Shown: positions 17,364-26,786 of the stretch, one piece after another
Position numbering within the stretch: the first letter of the stretch is position 1
How the letters are laid out: each line of letters starts with the position of its first letter
Assembly (NCBI RefSeq): GCF_005503445.1
Contig: NZ_SCOH01000051.1
Location: 1-32,654, forward strand
Source of the DNA: Chitinivorax sp. B
GTDB lineage: Bacteria; Pseudomonadota; Gammaproteobacteria; Burkholderiales; SCOH01
Direction: 5' to 3'
Length of the DNA: 32,654 nt
Notes under the pieces: model-generated
What the model was told of the DNA's origin: nothing
The model's input: only the letters and a program-made list of their open reading frames with translations
Databases searched by the model: none
Made by a program: the position numbers and the translations under genes

Positions 17364-17405
17364 GGCGAGCTCCTGATCGAAAGGTGACGGCGGGACTGGT
17401 CAATG

Positions 17406-17840
17406 CTACATGGGTGGAGTACGCCCCTGAATGGGTAACTTGTGACGGCGTACAGGTGGGTAAACACGCCATGCCACGATGACCAGCACGCCAAACAGGG
17501 TATAAGCAACCAGGAATGCCCATGGTGGCGCATCGTAGAACAGTATGCGTCGCAGCCAATAAGCGATGAAGCTATCGCTGGTTGGTGTTAATCCGGTGTT
17601 GGCACGTAACTGCCACTCCAGTACGGTCAACGGGCAGGCAATCCCCAGCCATGATTCCACCACAACCATGGCAATTGCTAGTAGATGAGATACCCGAAAC
17701 CACCAGCTATTGACCCATGACCAGGCGAGTTGGTTGCCGATCACAATCAGCACCAGACCACCCACAATGAACAACACTACAGCGACGTGTACGATCAGTA
17801 CAATATCTGCCAATAACATGGATGATGTTGAATCTGTCAT
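17406..17840 (-). CDS. DUF2784 membrane protein
   Basis: 144 residues from the ATG at 17840 with a weak GGGTG ribosome binding site. Four hydrophobic helices are visible (LLADIVLIVHVAVVLFIVGGLVLIVI, VSHLLAIAMVVVESWLGI, FIAYWLRRILFY, WAFLVAYTLFGVLVIVAW). The motif LADIVLIVHVAVVLFIV followed by CPLTVLEWQLR is typical of DUF2784 proteins, a family with no established function. The tail is basic (RRHKLPIQGR), which would lie in the cytoplasm. It is 57 bases after the exported-protein gene and probably cotranscribed. Confidence 0.85.
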   Translation of the reverse strand: MTDSTSSMLLADIVLIVHVAVVLFIVGGLVLIVIGNQLAWSWVNSWWFRVSHLLAIAMVVVESWLGIACPLTVLEWQLRANTGLTPTSDSFIAYWLRRILFYDAPPWAFLVAYTLFGVLVIVAWRVYPPVRRHKLPIQGRTPPM

Positions 17841-17897
17841 CGGGTCACACCCGTTACATAGCAGCATGTGGCCGAGGAGCCACATAAGCCCATCCAA

Positions 17898-18386
17898 CTA
17901 TTTCGGATTGCAAGGCTTGCCCTCATATTGATGCCGATTGAGGGCATACTTCTTGCCATTCCAACGCTCAACAGGAAAGCAAAATCCCGGGCCGCCGATT
18001 TCAAGGTCTGGCCAGCCATCCACGCCTTTGGTCGGTAAAATGCTCAAGATGCCGATGCCGTGGGACAACAGTTTCCAGCTGCCATTGGCCTGCTTGCTGA
18101 CCAGACCGTAACCGCTACCCGTGTTGCCATAGCAGTAGGTGCCACCTTCGGTGATGATGGCTTCGGGTTGGCCGTCACCATTCAAGTCCAGTACTTCCTG
18201 AATCGTACCTGGTCCATAGGTCGGCGTGGGGTCTTCACAAGCCCGCCATTGTTTACCTTTCTTCTTGAACCCTGCTGCTTTGAATGCAGCAGCTTCGTCA
18301 GTGGGGGAGAGTCTCTCCGCTGCACCAGATGTCGATGCAGCAATCAATGACATCAACACGCTTACTGCCAGGATGTTCAGTTTCAT
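17898..18386 (-). CDS. Small exported protein with an Asp-rich VCBS/FG-GAP-like motif
   Basis: 162 residues. A signal peptide (MKLNILAVSVLMSLIAASTS, cleavage near GAA/ERL) is followed by a helix, then VLDLNGDGQPEAIITEGGTYCYG, a motif like the calcium-binding loop of FG-GAP/VCBS beta-propeller repeats, and four cysteines that could form two disulfides. AAAGG sits six bases before the ATG. I do not recognise a named family. It lies between a papain-fold protein gene and the DUF2784 gene on the same strand. Confidence 0.8.
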   Translation of the reverse strand: MKLNILAVSVLMSLIAASTSGAAERLSPTDEAAAFKAAGFKKKGKQWRACEDPTPTYGPGTIQEVLDLNGDGQPEAIITEGGTYCYGNTGSGYGLVSKQANGSWKLLSHGIGILSILPTKGVDGWPDLEIGGPGFCFPVERWNGKKYALNRHQYEGKPCNPK

Positions 18387-18474
18387 CAGACACCTTTCAT
18401 TGCACGTGATGGATTATGTTGCTAACGAGAAAATACGAAAGCCTGGGTTGTACAATGTGAAGGTAACGGCTGAG

Positions 18475-19374
18475 CTAGAGATCAACCGTATAGCCGTCCA
18501 TCAATATCCTGGCGAGGTCCGTATCCTTGATGGTGCCAAAGCCTTGTGCCCCCCAATTGGTTCCCCAATCGTTGGCAAATTTGAATTCAGCCGTGTTGGT
18601 GTCATAACCCACAATGGCGATCGTCTTCAGACCCAGGGTCCGCAAAGGCAGTTTTACAGTCACCTTCCCACCTTTGCCGGGCGTATCGAAATCGTTGGGG
18701 ACCTCAATGGCGGCGGCGACAACGTTGCCTGAGCGGAGGGCATCCAATACCTGTGAAATGGATTTGGTCTGGGCGAAGCTTTTCAGCTTGAAGGCTGGTT
18801 TGACCGAGTTGTTTGGCAGTGTTTTAAGTGAATACGGCCAGTCGCTGGCCAAGTAGATGCCAACTGACTGAGCTGCCTTCAAGGCACCTAATAGTGATGT
18901 ACCCTGGTAATCTTCCCCCTGGAATTCGTCAAACTGCTTGGCCAGCATATAGATGCCGCGTGGCGAAACCGTCACGTGCTGTTTCCCGATGGATGCCGCC
19001 TTGCTTTGTATGGCATAGGCTACAGTGAAACCGACTGTCGCTGCTTCTGGTCCGGTATCGCCGATTGGTCCGATGCTCGTGGATAAATCAATGACTTCTT
19101 CTGGTCGCGCAGGGGTGGGCGTTCTGAATTGGGGCGGTAATACTGGCGCCCCCAGTTCGATTTTCAATGGTCCAAGCTCGGCCTTGCCATCGGTGGACTG
19201 AGAAAATCGTGCAATCAGGCCGCTGAGCGAGTCGTGAAACAGGACGGCCGTCACTAACCCAACGGCTGGCCACGAGACGAACACCGGCAATAACACTTTT
19301 ACCCACTCCAGAATCAACCCAGGGCGGGTGTCTTTATCGTGTGTACCGATGGGTGCTGGAGCGTTCTCTTCCAT
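18475..19374 (-). CDS. Membrane-anchored papain-fold (C1-like) protein lacking catalytic residues
   Basis: 299 residues from the ATG at 19374 (AAGG seven bases upstream; a GTG six bases earlier is less favoured). Residues about 20-45 form one membrane helix (WVKVLLPVFVSWPAVGLVTA); residues about 90-299 match the C1-like peptidase fold of bacteria. GPIGDTGPEAATVGFTVAYA aligns with the usual DQG.xGxCxAFA motif but has Thr for the oxyanion Gln and Thr for the catalytic Cys; GLKTIAIVGYD aligns with GHAvlivGYD but lacks the His; only the Asn of FANDWGTNWGAQGFG (usually NSWGxxWG) remains. It is therefore probably not a protease but a binding or scaffold protein. First gene of a minus-strand group running to 16974. 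Confidence 0.8.
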   Translation of the reverse strand: MEENAPAPIGTHDKDTRPGLILEWVKVLLPVFVSWPAVGLVTAVLFHDSLSGLIARFSQSTDGKAELGPLKIELGAPVLPPQFRTPTPARPEEVIDLSTSIGPIGDTGPEAATVGFTVAYAIQSKAASIGKQHVTVSPRGIYMLAKQFDEFQGEDYQGTSLLGALKAAQSVGIYLASDWPYSLKTLPNNSVKPAFKLKSFAQTKSISQVLDALRSGNVVAAAIEVPNDFDTPGKGGKVTVKLPLRTLGLKTIAIVGYDTNTAEFKFANDWGTNWGAQGFGTIKDTDLARILMDGYTVDL

Positions 19375-19963
19375 TGGCACGCCTTTACGTGATCATTCAG
19401 ATTAGCCCTCATCGGGCCGTGATCTTCGCTCGCCAGACTTAAAATACGACCGAATGTAACGCCATTGGGCTGTGCCCTTGGCAACAATCGCCCGTTTAAT
19501 CACCATTAAGATGTCAGCATGACCTAAATAGGCTTTTGGGAAGGATATCGTACAAACGGAAAATGATCTGGGCTGTATTGCCAGTGAGCAGTCATGAGCC
19601 ACTTCCAATCGGGAATATGCAATACGATTTATCATGGTCTTTCAAAATAATAGCACTGAATGCTTCATAGGTTGTCAATACAGCATAAGAACAACCAAAT
19701 ATCCAAGCTCTACGTTTCAATTCGACCGATTGGTGGATAGTTATTTCATTTGTATATGTTGCTGATGGTTTTTGATTGCTGCTGATCATATTAATTGTCA
19801 ATTTTAACAAATGCGGATTTAAGTTTATTTGCTTGGTGAAATAATTTGGTTATGTCGCCTACGATGGAAGTATCAGCCTGGTTCAGGCCCACCGATGGAG
19901 GGCTGAGTTGCTGTCGAGGGAGAGGGCGGGTGTCACGACTTTACTTCATCGGATTCAAGGATC
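19375..19963. other. AT-rich gap, possibly containing a decayed gene
   Basis: About 590 bases between divergent genes. Two overlapping minus-strand frames, 19592-19810 (72 codons) and 19402-19635 (77 codons), could be one frame-shifted gene, but neither has a recognisable motif or ribosome binding site. The rest must carry the promoters of the papain-like gene and the diguanylate cyclase gene. Confidence 0.4.
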
Positions 19964-21661
19964 ATGGCACATTTTCTTGGCGGTTTACGTGCTCAGTTGA
20001 CGGTGTTGTTTGGTAGCCTGGCATTGTTGATTGGGTTGCTGGTTTCGCTATACATCAATGAATTTGTCTCTGCAGAAATGACGCGTGAACGGGGGGAGAA
20101 CATTCATCAGGTAGCTCGCAACATCTCGTTGGCTCTGGCAGAAAATCTGCGCGAACGGGAGCGGGAGATAGTGTTGTTGGCACAAAGCCCATTGTTCGTC
20201 AAATCTGCTTTGAATAGTGACGATGTTCGTACCAGCTTGAATCAGGCCAAACACAGCTATCGCTACTATTCATGGATTGGGGTAACCGATACGCAGGGTG
20301 TGATCCAGGCCGCTGCCGATGGTTTGTTGGAAGGGCAGAATGCAGCCAAGCGCCCATGGTTTATCCACGGAGTACGCGGTGCGTTTCTTGGCGACATTCA
20401 TGAGGCCGTATTGCTGGCCAAGTTACTGAAACCTGATACGCCTAACGAGCCAATCCGCTTCGTCGACTTTGCGTCACCCATCCGCGATGTATCGGGGCAA
20501 TTGAAAGGGGTATTGGCATCCCATGCCCGTTGGACATGGGTCAAGGAGGCAATTCATACTTTTTTGCCAATTGATGCAATCGCACAGGGCGTCGAGGTGT
20601 ACATCGTCAACAGCAAGCGAGAAGTGCTGTTGCCATTTGAGGCTGTTGGCAAACAGCACATTCCCGTCGGGCTGAACGCACAGGTGCCTTTTGGCATCTT
20701 CCAATGGGCTGAGGGCCAGCAAATCTTGTCGACCATATCACCGGTGAATGCGGTGACCAGCAATGACTTGGGCTGGCAGGTGGTTGTGCGGCAACCTGTG
20801 GCAACCGCATTGAGCAATGTGCAGGCATTGGACATCCGGATGTGGTTGTTGCGTGGGATTACCACGGCGGTCTTGATGGGATTGGTTTATCTTTTGTCGA
20901 AGAATATCAGTCAGCCAATCGAAACACTGGCAAACATTGCGAAGCGGATTGAGCAAGGTGACGAGGAAGTTACGCTGGATGTGAAAGCGCATTCATTCGA
21001 GTTGAGCACACTGATCTCCGCATTGCGGGGTATGACTGCCCAGTTGATCAGCAGTAAGCACGAACTGGCCGAAATCAATATGCAGTTGGAGCAGAAAGTC
21101 CAGCAGCGTACGGTTGCGTTACAAAACACCAATGAAGAGTTGGTAAAAGCGATGGTACAACTGGAGTTGTTGGCCCGGCAGGATGCATTGACCGGATTGG
21201 GTAACCGGATGGCTGCCAATGAACGGCTGCGAGACGAGTTCTTGCGGTGGAGACGTTTGAACACGTCGTATTGCGTGCTGTTGATGGATATCGATTTTTT
21301 CAAAAAGGTCAACGATACCCATGGCCATGACGTAGGGGACGACGTGCTACGGTATGTGGCCAGACTGTTGCAAACTACCATTCGTAACACGGATTTTGTC
21401 GCCCGCTTTGGTGGTGAAGAGTTTTTGGTGCTGTTACCTGGTACGGCGGTGGAAGGAGCGGAACTGTTGGCAGACAAAATATGCCGTACTGTGGCGGCTA
21501 CGCCTGTGCCAGTCGTTAATCAGGTTACCCTGAGTATTGGCGTAGCAATGGCATCAGCAGGTGATGCAGGGGATCACGATTTGGTATCCCGTGCTGACCA
21601 AGCGCTATACCAAGCCAAACACAATGGGCGGAATCGAGTGGAGCTGGCGACCAGCCACTGA
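19964..21661 (+). CDS. Diguanylate cyclase with Cache sensor and HAMP
   Basis: 565 residues. A membrane helix at about 12-30, a periplasmic double-Cache-like sensor (about 35-285, with YRYYSWIGVTDTQGVIQAA and FVDFASPIRDVSGQLKGVL), a second helix at about 293-312, a HAMP segment (ISQPIETLANIAKRIEQGDE) and a coiled linker lead to a GGDEF domain (about 403-563). The active-site motif is GGEEF at 483-487, preceded five residues earlier by an RNTD inhibitory I-site, and the substrate-binding DIDFFKKVNDTHGHDVGDD is intact. It should make cyclic di-GMP in response to a periplasmic small molecule, with product feedback. Ribosome binding site AAGGA is close to the ATG. Confidence 0.95.
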   Translation: MAHFLGGLRAQLTVLFGSLALLIGLLVSLYINEFVSAEMTRERGENIHQVARNISLALAENLREREREIVLLAQSPLFVKSALNSDDVRTSLNQAKHSYRYYSWIGVTDTQGVIQAAADGLLEGQNAAKRPWFIHGVRGAFLGDIHEAVLLAKLLKPDTPNEPIRFVDFASPIRDVSGQLKGVLASHARWTWVKEAIHTFLPIDAIAQGVEVYIVNSKREVLLPFEAVGKQHIPVGLNAQVPFGIFQWAEGQQILSTISPVNAVTSNDLGWQVVVRQPVATALSNVQALDIRMWLLRGITTAVLMGLVYLLSKNISQPIETLANIAKRIEQGDEEVTLDVKAHSFELSTLISALRGMTAQLISSKHELAEINMQLEQKVQQRTVALQNTNEELVKAMVQLELLARQDALTGLGNRMAANERLRDEFLRWRRLNTSYCVLLMDIDFFKKVNDTHGHDVGDDVLRYVARLLQTTIRNTDFVARFGGEEFLVLLPGTAVEGAELLADKICRTVAATPVPVVNQVTLSIGVAMASAGDAGDHDLVSRADQALYQAKHNGRNRVELATSH

Positions 21662-21773
21662 TGTCTCGGGATAGTGGCCTCTCGGTTGTGTCAATGAACC
21701 AGGTGCCCGCACTGGGCAAGGGCAGGTGATCCACTGCGACGCTAAAGGTAAAAGCACTGGGAAAGTGAACAGA

Positions 21774-21793
21774 CCGACGTTGGGTAACATCGG
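21774..21793. terminator. Weak hairpin between convergent genes
   Basis: CCGA-C-GTT pairs with AAC-A-TCGG around a four-base loop, between the ends of the diguanylate cyclase gene and slyX. Neither side has a real U-run, so its role as a terminator is doubtful. Confidence 0.25.
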
Positions 21794-21821
21794 CCTGAAC
21801 GGGTAGCTTCAGTTTGCCATG

Positions 21822-22028
21822 TCAGTAATGCGGTGGCCGCTCATTGGCCAGCAGCCCACCTTCTTCACCCCGATCCTTCATGTCGCGAAACTGTTGATAA
21901 AGCATTTGTAGTTGTCGCTGCAACGAATCGATCTGCTGTTGTTGCAGTACGACAGTCTGGTTCAGGGTATCCAGCAAATCTTCCTGAAAACTGAGCTTGA
22001 TTTCCAGTTCGTTGATACGGTCTTCCAT
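21822..22028 (-). CDS. slyX: SlyX protein
   Basis: 68 residues from the ATG at 22028. The sequence MEDRINELEIKLSFQEDLLD followed by a coiled coil (TLNQTVVLQQQQIDSLQRQL) and a Pro-His-Tyr terminus (RPPHY) is a full SlyX; the family's function is unknown. The frame stays open 49 codons upstream but that extension is unrelated to SlyX. It lies 64 bases after the WG-repeat gene on the same strand. Confidence 0.95.
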   Translation of the reverse strand: MEDRINELEIKLSFQEDLLDTLNQTVVLQQQQIDSLQRQLQMLYQQFRDMKDRGEEGGLLANERPPHY

Positions 22029-22092
22029 GGCGCTTTTTTGAATCACCTGTGGCCGGGCAACGCTGATTGCGCGACCTGGCTTATCTGTTAAG

Positions 22093-24987
22093 TTAGTTAC
22101 AGCGTTGTACTTGTTTGGCGGTTTCTGGCCATATGATCTGTTCTTGACCATTGAGCAGGACTGGCTGTTTGCCACACAGCCATGCGCCTTGCAGTAAGAC
22201 CTTGCCGGCAGTATCGATCAATGCAAGGTTACCCTTGTTGATGACGACTGCACGCGCTTCCGAAAAGTTGGTGGCTGCCTCGAACTGAAGCGGAATACTC
22301 AGTTGACCTTGTCGATTGAGGTAGCCATAACGCGTGACAGGTGCTGTCAGCGCCGCTATTTTGCCTTGTTTTTTGGTTTTACTGTGGTGATCCACTTCCT
22401 GGCTAACCACAGCAAAACCATTTTGCATGGGTTTGATTTCGCCAAAGGGGTAAAGGCCAATGATTTTTCCTTTGGCATCTGCCAACCCAATGTTTGATTT
22501 GGCTGTAGGGTTGTGTGGTTTGAAAACCACCACACCTTCGGAAAAACGATCGTGTTCAGCCACCCCGCCAGGAATGGTGACGCGTTCCTTGAAGTCAAAA
22601 CCACGAAACAGGGTACCCGTTGAATCCGAATTGCTTGCCTGTATGTCAACCCACCACCAGGCTGGGCCATCCTCAACCGGGGAAAGCGGGTTTTTTGCTG
22701 TCGATACGCGGCCGTTCAAATCGGTTAGGCGCAGTTCGCCTCGATATTTGGTTATTTCGAAAGGGTGCTGATCAAAGCTGTTCAAGTAGCGTCTTGGTTG
22801 GACTACCCATTCGCCTTGGGCATTCATCAGCCCTTGCTTGCTGACCGGATTAACCTGAAACCAGCCGTCGTCCAAATAGCGGACCGATTCATAGATTGGT
22901 TCAATATAAACCTTTCCATCCATACCCAACACACCTTCACCATTTTCCTGATCCCTGACCATCAGTATTTTGGCGTTTGCGTCATACCGGATCGATTCGT
23001 AACGTGGCTCAACAATCAGCTTGCCACTCTCGTTCAACCAGCCATAAAGCGTACGTTCACCTGACTTATCGTCAGCGCTGATCTTCCAACCAATCAGTTT
23101 GTCTTGATGTAACTCCGGGTCAATCTGGTTGTAACGCGGCTGAACAAGCCATTGAAACTGGGTGTTGATGATGCCCCATTGTCGATCTTTTTCTGCCGGA
23201 GCTAATCCCTGATGAAAGGTTTTGTAGGTCATGCCTTCCGGGATGGCCACTGTCTGTCCGGTTTTAAGGTTCTGGCGATGTGATTGCTGATTCTCATCGA
23301 CCCATTCCAATGTATATGGGGTGGGGAAGTGCATCTGTCGCCCATGTGCTGGTACAGCATATAACTTGCCGCTTTGATCGATCACCTTCAGGCCATCTGG
23401 ACTATCGATAAAGGCCAAGCCATTACGAAACACTGACAGTTTGCGCTCGTCTGGCTGAATGACCCATTCACCTTTACCATTGATTGCACCCCACCCTTGT
23501 TCGGTTTTCATCAACAACGGCCCATCAATGGGCTTATCCGCTGATGCAAATCGATAGTCCAGCAGCTCGCTTTCATATTGCCATTCTGGCCGGGTGATCA
23601 CTTGGTGATCATGAGTAAAAATGGCAACTTGGCGGTAGCCTTTAACCAACAGGGCGACAGGCAGTAGATCGGGTTTTTGCTTCGCGATCTCGCTGATCGG
23701 TTGAATCAGGTCAATACTGTCAAATTGGCCTTTGACTGTTGGATCACTGCTGGAAAGCACTTTCTTCCCGTGATTATCGAACAGCTCAAATGGTTTATCC
23801 TGGGCATCTTGTGATTCACCTTCCTCAAGCAACAGCAAATAGCCAGTGTTGACTTGTATGTCTGGTCGTTTGATCAGGCTTTTCATCAAGCCAGTTGTCG
23901 AATGCCAGACCCAGCTCTGATCGCAGCCATGAATCAGTTTCCAGGGGCTATCGGCCTGTTCAATCTGGGCCATGGTCAGGGATGGGCAGTCAACCGATAG
24001 CACGATCCTTCCAGCCTGATCGATCACATCACGCCGTTTGTTGGTACGGTTGGGGGTGGCAAGGTACCAGCCATCACTATATTGGATATCCTGATAGGCC
24101 GGGTTGAGGACAAACTTACCATTTTTACTCAATAGTCCCTGTAACGATTGATCCGGCTCAACTGGTGAATCAGGGGCTGCAATGGCCAAGCCTTGATGGA
24201 ATTCATCTAGGGACCGGAAGGTCGGGGGGAAGACCGTTCTGCCTTGTATATCGGCGGTACCATAAAGTGTGATGGGTTGACCGTTGCGTGTCTCTTGTTT
24301 GCTGGTGATGAACAGCCCGCCGCTAAACCTGGCACTTTGGTCAGCAGGGACGGGGCGTGTCTGACCGGTCAGGTTTTGTAGTACTGGTGGGGCGTTGACC
24401 GTTGCGCTGAATAGCCCTTGTGTCCGGCTGTATTTGTACACATCAACGTGGGCAGGCAACTGCTTGAGAATCTTGCCAGTGGGATCGATCAGCAGATCCT
24501 GTTGATATGCCTTGCTGACAACTGCTGTTTTGTTGGAAAAGCTGCTGGCACCCGCATATTGGGGTTGGATCACCCAGTTGCCCGCCCGATCGATATAACC
24601 CCATTTATCGCCTTCTTCTGCGGCGGCCAAGCCTTCTGCAAAGGCTTGTATGGTATTGAATCGGGGTTTGACGATCCAGGCCCCTTTGGTATCAATGACA
24701 CCCCATTTTTCACCGACTTGGACGGCGGCTAACCCTTCGGCGAAATCATCAGCATCGTCAAAGGCTGGGGCAATGACGATTTTGCCGGACAGGTCGATAA
24801 AACCCCATGATCCTGCTACCTTGATACGGCTCATTCCGGACTTCATTGGGCAGAGTACTTCAATCGAAGATGACTCAATGGCACCAGGTTCGCATTCCGT
24901 ATCGGCATAGATTGTCAGCGAAATGAAGATCAATGGCACACTGGCAACCCAGGTTATCGAATTGCGTATGGATTTTTTGATATGCAT
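22093..24987 (-). CDS. Large exported WG-repeat protein
   Basis: About 964 residues from the ATG at 24987, giving a signal peptide (IRNSITWVASVPLIFISLTI, cleavage near YA/D); earlier in-frame ATGs would put long non-hydrophobic stretches first. The mature protein is built of many ~35-60 residue WG (beta-propeller-like) repeats, e.g. GSWGFIDLSGKIVIAPAFDD, EKWGVIDTKGAWIVKPRF, DKWGYIDRAGNWVIQPQY, QGWGAINGKGEWVIQP, RQWGIINTQFQWLVQPRY and YGYLNRQGQLSIPLQF. Middle repeats are more diverged. WG proteins are thought to bind proteins or surfaces; no enzyme domain is seen. It begins 38 bases after the stop of the exported-protein gene at 25026, so the two probably work together in the periplasm. Confidence 0.88.
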   Translation of the reverse strand: MHIKKSIRNSITWVASVPLIFISLTIYADTECEPGAIESSSIEVLCPMKSGMSRIKVAGSWGFIDLSGKIVIAPAFDDADDFAEGLAAVQVGEKWGVIDTKGAWIVKPRFNTIQAFAEGLAAAEEGDKWGYIDRAGNWVIQPQYAGASSFSNKTAVVSKAYQQDLLIDPTGKILKQLPAHVDVYKYSRTQGLFSATVNAPPVLQNLTGQTRPVPADQSARFSGGLFITSKQETRNGQPITLYGTADIQGRTVFPPTFRSLDEFHQGLAIAAPDSPVEPDQSLQGLLSKNGKFVLNPAYQDIQYSDGWYLATPNRTNKRRDVIDQAGRIVLSVDCPSLTMAQIEQADSPWKLIHGCDQSWVWHSTTGLMKSLIKRPDIQVNTGYLLLLEEGESQDAQDKPFELFDNHGKKVLSSSDPTVKGQFDSIDLIQPISEIAKQKPDLLPVALLVKGYRQVAIFTHDHQVITRPEWQYESELLDYRFASADKPIDGPLLMKTEQGWGAINGKGEWVIQPDERKLSVFRNGLAFIDSPDGLKVIDQSGKLYAVPAHGRQMHFPTPYTLEWVDENQQSHRQNLKTGQTVAIPEGMTYKTFHQGLAPAEKDRQWGIINTQFQWLVQPRYNQIDPELHQDKLIGWKISADDKSGERTLYGWLNESGKLIVEPRYESIRYDANAKILMVRDQENGEGVLGMDGKVYIEPIYESVRYLDDGWFQVNPVSKQGLMNAQGEWVVQPRRYLNSFDQHPFEITKYRGELRLTDLNGRVSTAKNPLSPVEDGPAWWWVDIQASNSDSTGTLFRGFDFKERVTIPGGVAEHDRFSEGVVVFKPHNPTAKSNIGLADAKGKIIGLYPFGEIKPMQNGFAVVSQEVDHHSKTKKQGKIAALTAPVTRYGYLNRQGQLSIPLQFEAATNFSEARAVVINKGNLALIDTAGKVLLQGAWLCGKQPVLLNGQEQIIWPETAKQVQRCN

Positions 24988-25025
24988 GGTATGTGGCCTG
25001 AAAGACATAAGCGTGGATGGCGGAT

Positions 25026-26255
25026 TCACCAGACTTGTTGTGCGCGCCATGCTGCTCGAATTTTCAGAAGCATGGCTTCGGGTGACTTTTCCTGCCGTAG
25101 CGTGGCTTCATCCAAGCCAAACAGCATGGTGGGCTGCGTCTCTTCATCTGCTTGCGTTGTGGCAGGTGTTGGGGCTCGAGTCGATAATGCTGCAACCAGG
25201 CGGCATTGCTCTGAATTGGCGTTGGTATTTTCAAGCAGGTTGATTGTGAATCCCTGTTCCTGGCCATATTGCTGCACCAACTGTTCCAGTAATGGTTTGA
25301 CTGCAACGGGGGCTGTTGCCAGTGTTTTCCCGTTTTCATCCAGCCATTGTCGGGCAATGGGAATTGCGATGCCGGATGAGCAGTCTTCCTTGATGGTTTG
25401 ACTGGCGGCAACAGCTCGTTTTGCATTGGCTGGTGGCTTGATTCCCCATTCCGGCTGCCAATCTTGCTCATATTCAATCAGGCCAGCTCCGACAACCCGG
25501 ATCTGATTTGGCTTGGCGCCGATTTCAACCAGCTTCTGGTTAAGCTTGGTCTGTAGCTCGCGCCGTGTGGCCGTATCGTCACTTGGTTTGAAATTGCGAT
25601 CAATGCGTTGCCGCCAGCCAATAAACTGGCTGTGCAATTGACTGAAAACAGCATGGGCGTTGGCGGGTGGCTGTTTGCCAAGCGTGGAGATATCAAAACG
25701 GAATTGCAATGTGTTGAAAATCGCTCCCGTTTCGTCTTTGAATTTGGCTGTTAAAGGGGCATAGCTGATCAATGGCTGGGCTTGAAGCGTTTGCTTGGCT
25801 CGTTCTTGCTTGATGGCCGGGTTGGATGCACCCAGGCAGGCAAGGGCTATCTCGCTGTGGTCCGGCCATTTCCGATCTTGCTTCTTGAGTTGCTGAATTA
25901 GCCGTACAAGCCAGTCTGCATGCGCAGGCTCGCGTGATGCAATTGGTTGATTCTGTTGATCCAGCAACCAGCTGCCCGTTTCAACATGAAATCCTGTTTC
26001 ACAGTCAATCAACCGCGTGTCGTAGTTGTACCAGCCTTTTTCTGATTCCGCCTCGGTCCAAGGCTCGCCTGAGTGTCGTGGATAACGGCTGGCCGATGCC
26101 AACAGGCCGTCCGGCCGGAACTGTAATTTGCTGAGATGAACCGCATGGGCGGTATCGCGTGAGTACATCGGGAAATACAGCCAGTCGGCTTCGTCAGCCT
26201 GAGCGATGGGGGCCATCATCGCGGCCAGGGCGACAAGGTATTGCTTGAACAGCAT
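25026..26255 (-). CDS. Exported protein of unknown function paired with the WG-repeat gene
   Basis: 409 residues from the ATG at 26255, with a signal peptide (MLFKQYLVALAAMMAPIAQA before DE). The N-terminal part (ADWLYFPMYSRDTAHAVHLS, then a YNYDTRLIDCETG segment) resembles the short surface-adhesin-E-like domain seen in many small periplasmic proteins, but I cannot confirm this. The C-terminal half has two repeated-looking segments ending in Cys-containing TIKEDCSSGIAIPIARQWLD and ANSEQCRLVAAL, which may form disulfides, and a possible TonB-C-like motif. No catalytic residues are evident. Upstream partner of the WG-repeat gene. Confidence 0.75.
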   Translation of the reverse strand: MLFKQYLVALAAMMAPIAQADEADWLYFPMYSRDTAHAVHLSKLQFRPDGLLASASRYPRHSGEPWTEAESEKGWYNYDTRLIDCETGFHVETGSWLLDQQNQPIASREPAHADWLVRLIQQLKKQDRKWPDHSEIALACLGASNPAIKQERAKQTLQAQPLISYAPLTAKFKDETGAIFNTLQFRFDISTLGKQPPANAHAVFSQLHSQFIGWRQRIDRNFKPSDDTATRRELQTKLNQKLVEIGAKPNQIRVVGAGLIEYEQDWQPEWGIKPPANAKRAVAASQTIKEDCSSGIAIPIARQWLDENGKTLATAPVAVKPLLEQLVQQYGQEQGFTINLLENTNANSEQCRLVAALSTRAPTPATTQADEETQPTMLFGLDEATLRQEKSPEAMLLKIRAAWRAQQVW

Positions 26256-26398
26256 GGTCGAATACCGCTTGGTGAGTTGAATGGGTGATGGATCGCGACA
26301 GTATGGCATCAGATGATTGGTCAGAGTGATTCTCAGTATCTATAGGATGGCCGATGGGGAAAGCCTAGGGGTTGGTCGTGACAATAAGGTATCTGCCC

Positions 26399-26786
26399 TC
26401 ATAGTGGCATTGGGGATTCACGTTGCCGATAGGCGCCGGGTGTTACACCCGTCCAGCGTCGAAATGCTCGATTGAATGCGCTTTGCTCAGAAAAACCCAG
26501 TCGGTCAGCAATACGGGCCAAGGGCTCATCGGAATGGGTAATCCACTTTAACGCCAGATCCTGTCGTGCCTGATCAAGCATATCGGAAAAACGTGCTTGT
26601 TCCAGTGACAACCTATGCTGTAGCTGTCGGCCAGTCATCCCAAGTGCAGCAGCAACTGCCTCACGATCAAAAAAAAACGCCTTGGTTGAGATAGGCCAAC
26701 AAGGCTTGGCGGGTTCGGATCACCCAGGGTTCGGTCTGATCCAGGTAGGTTGCTTCGCCACTGGCAATTCCAGCGACTTTCTCCGG
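26399..26786 (-). pseudogene. Truncated and frameshifted AraC-family regulator
   Basis: Reading on the minus strand, 26638-26399 encodes an intact AraC DNA-binding end (EPLARIADRLGFSEQSAFNRAFRRWTGVTPGAYRQRE). The frame upstream continues as FFDREAVAAALG, then a run of nine T (26669-26677) breaks it: with eight T the preceding coding sequence, GEATYLDQTEPWVIRTRQAL followed by LAYLNQGV, would be in frame. A stop codon (TAA) is then met near 26787 and the ligand-binding N-terminus is missing. So it has lost its start and carries a homopolymer frameshift. It ends ~100 bases short of the acquired region at about 26.88 kb. Confidence 0.8.
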
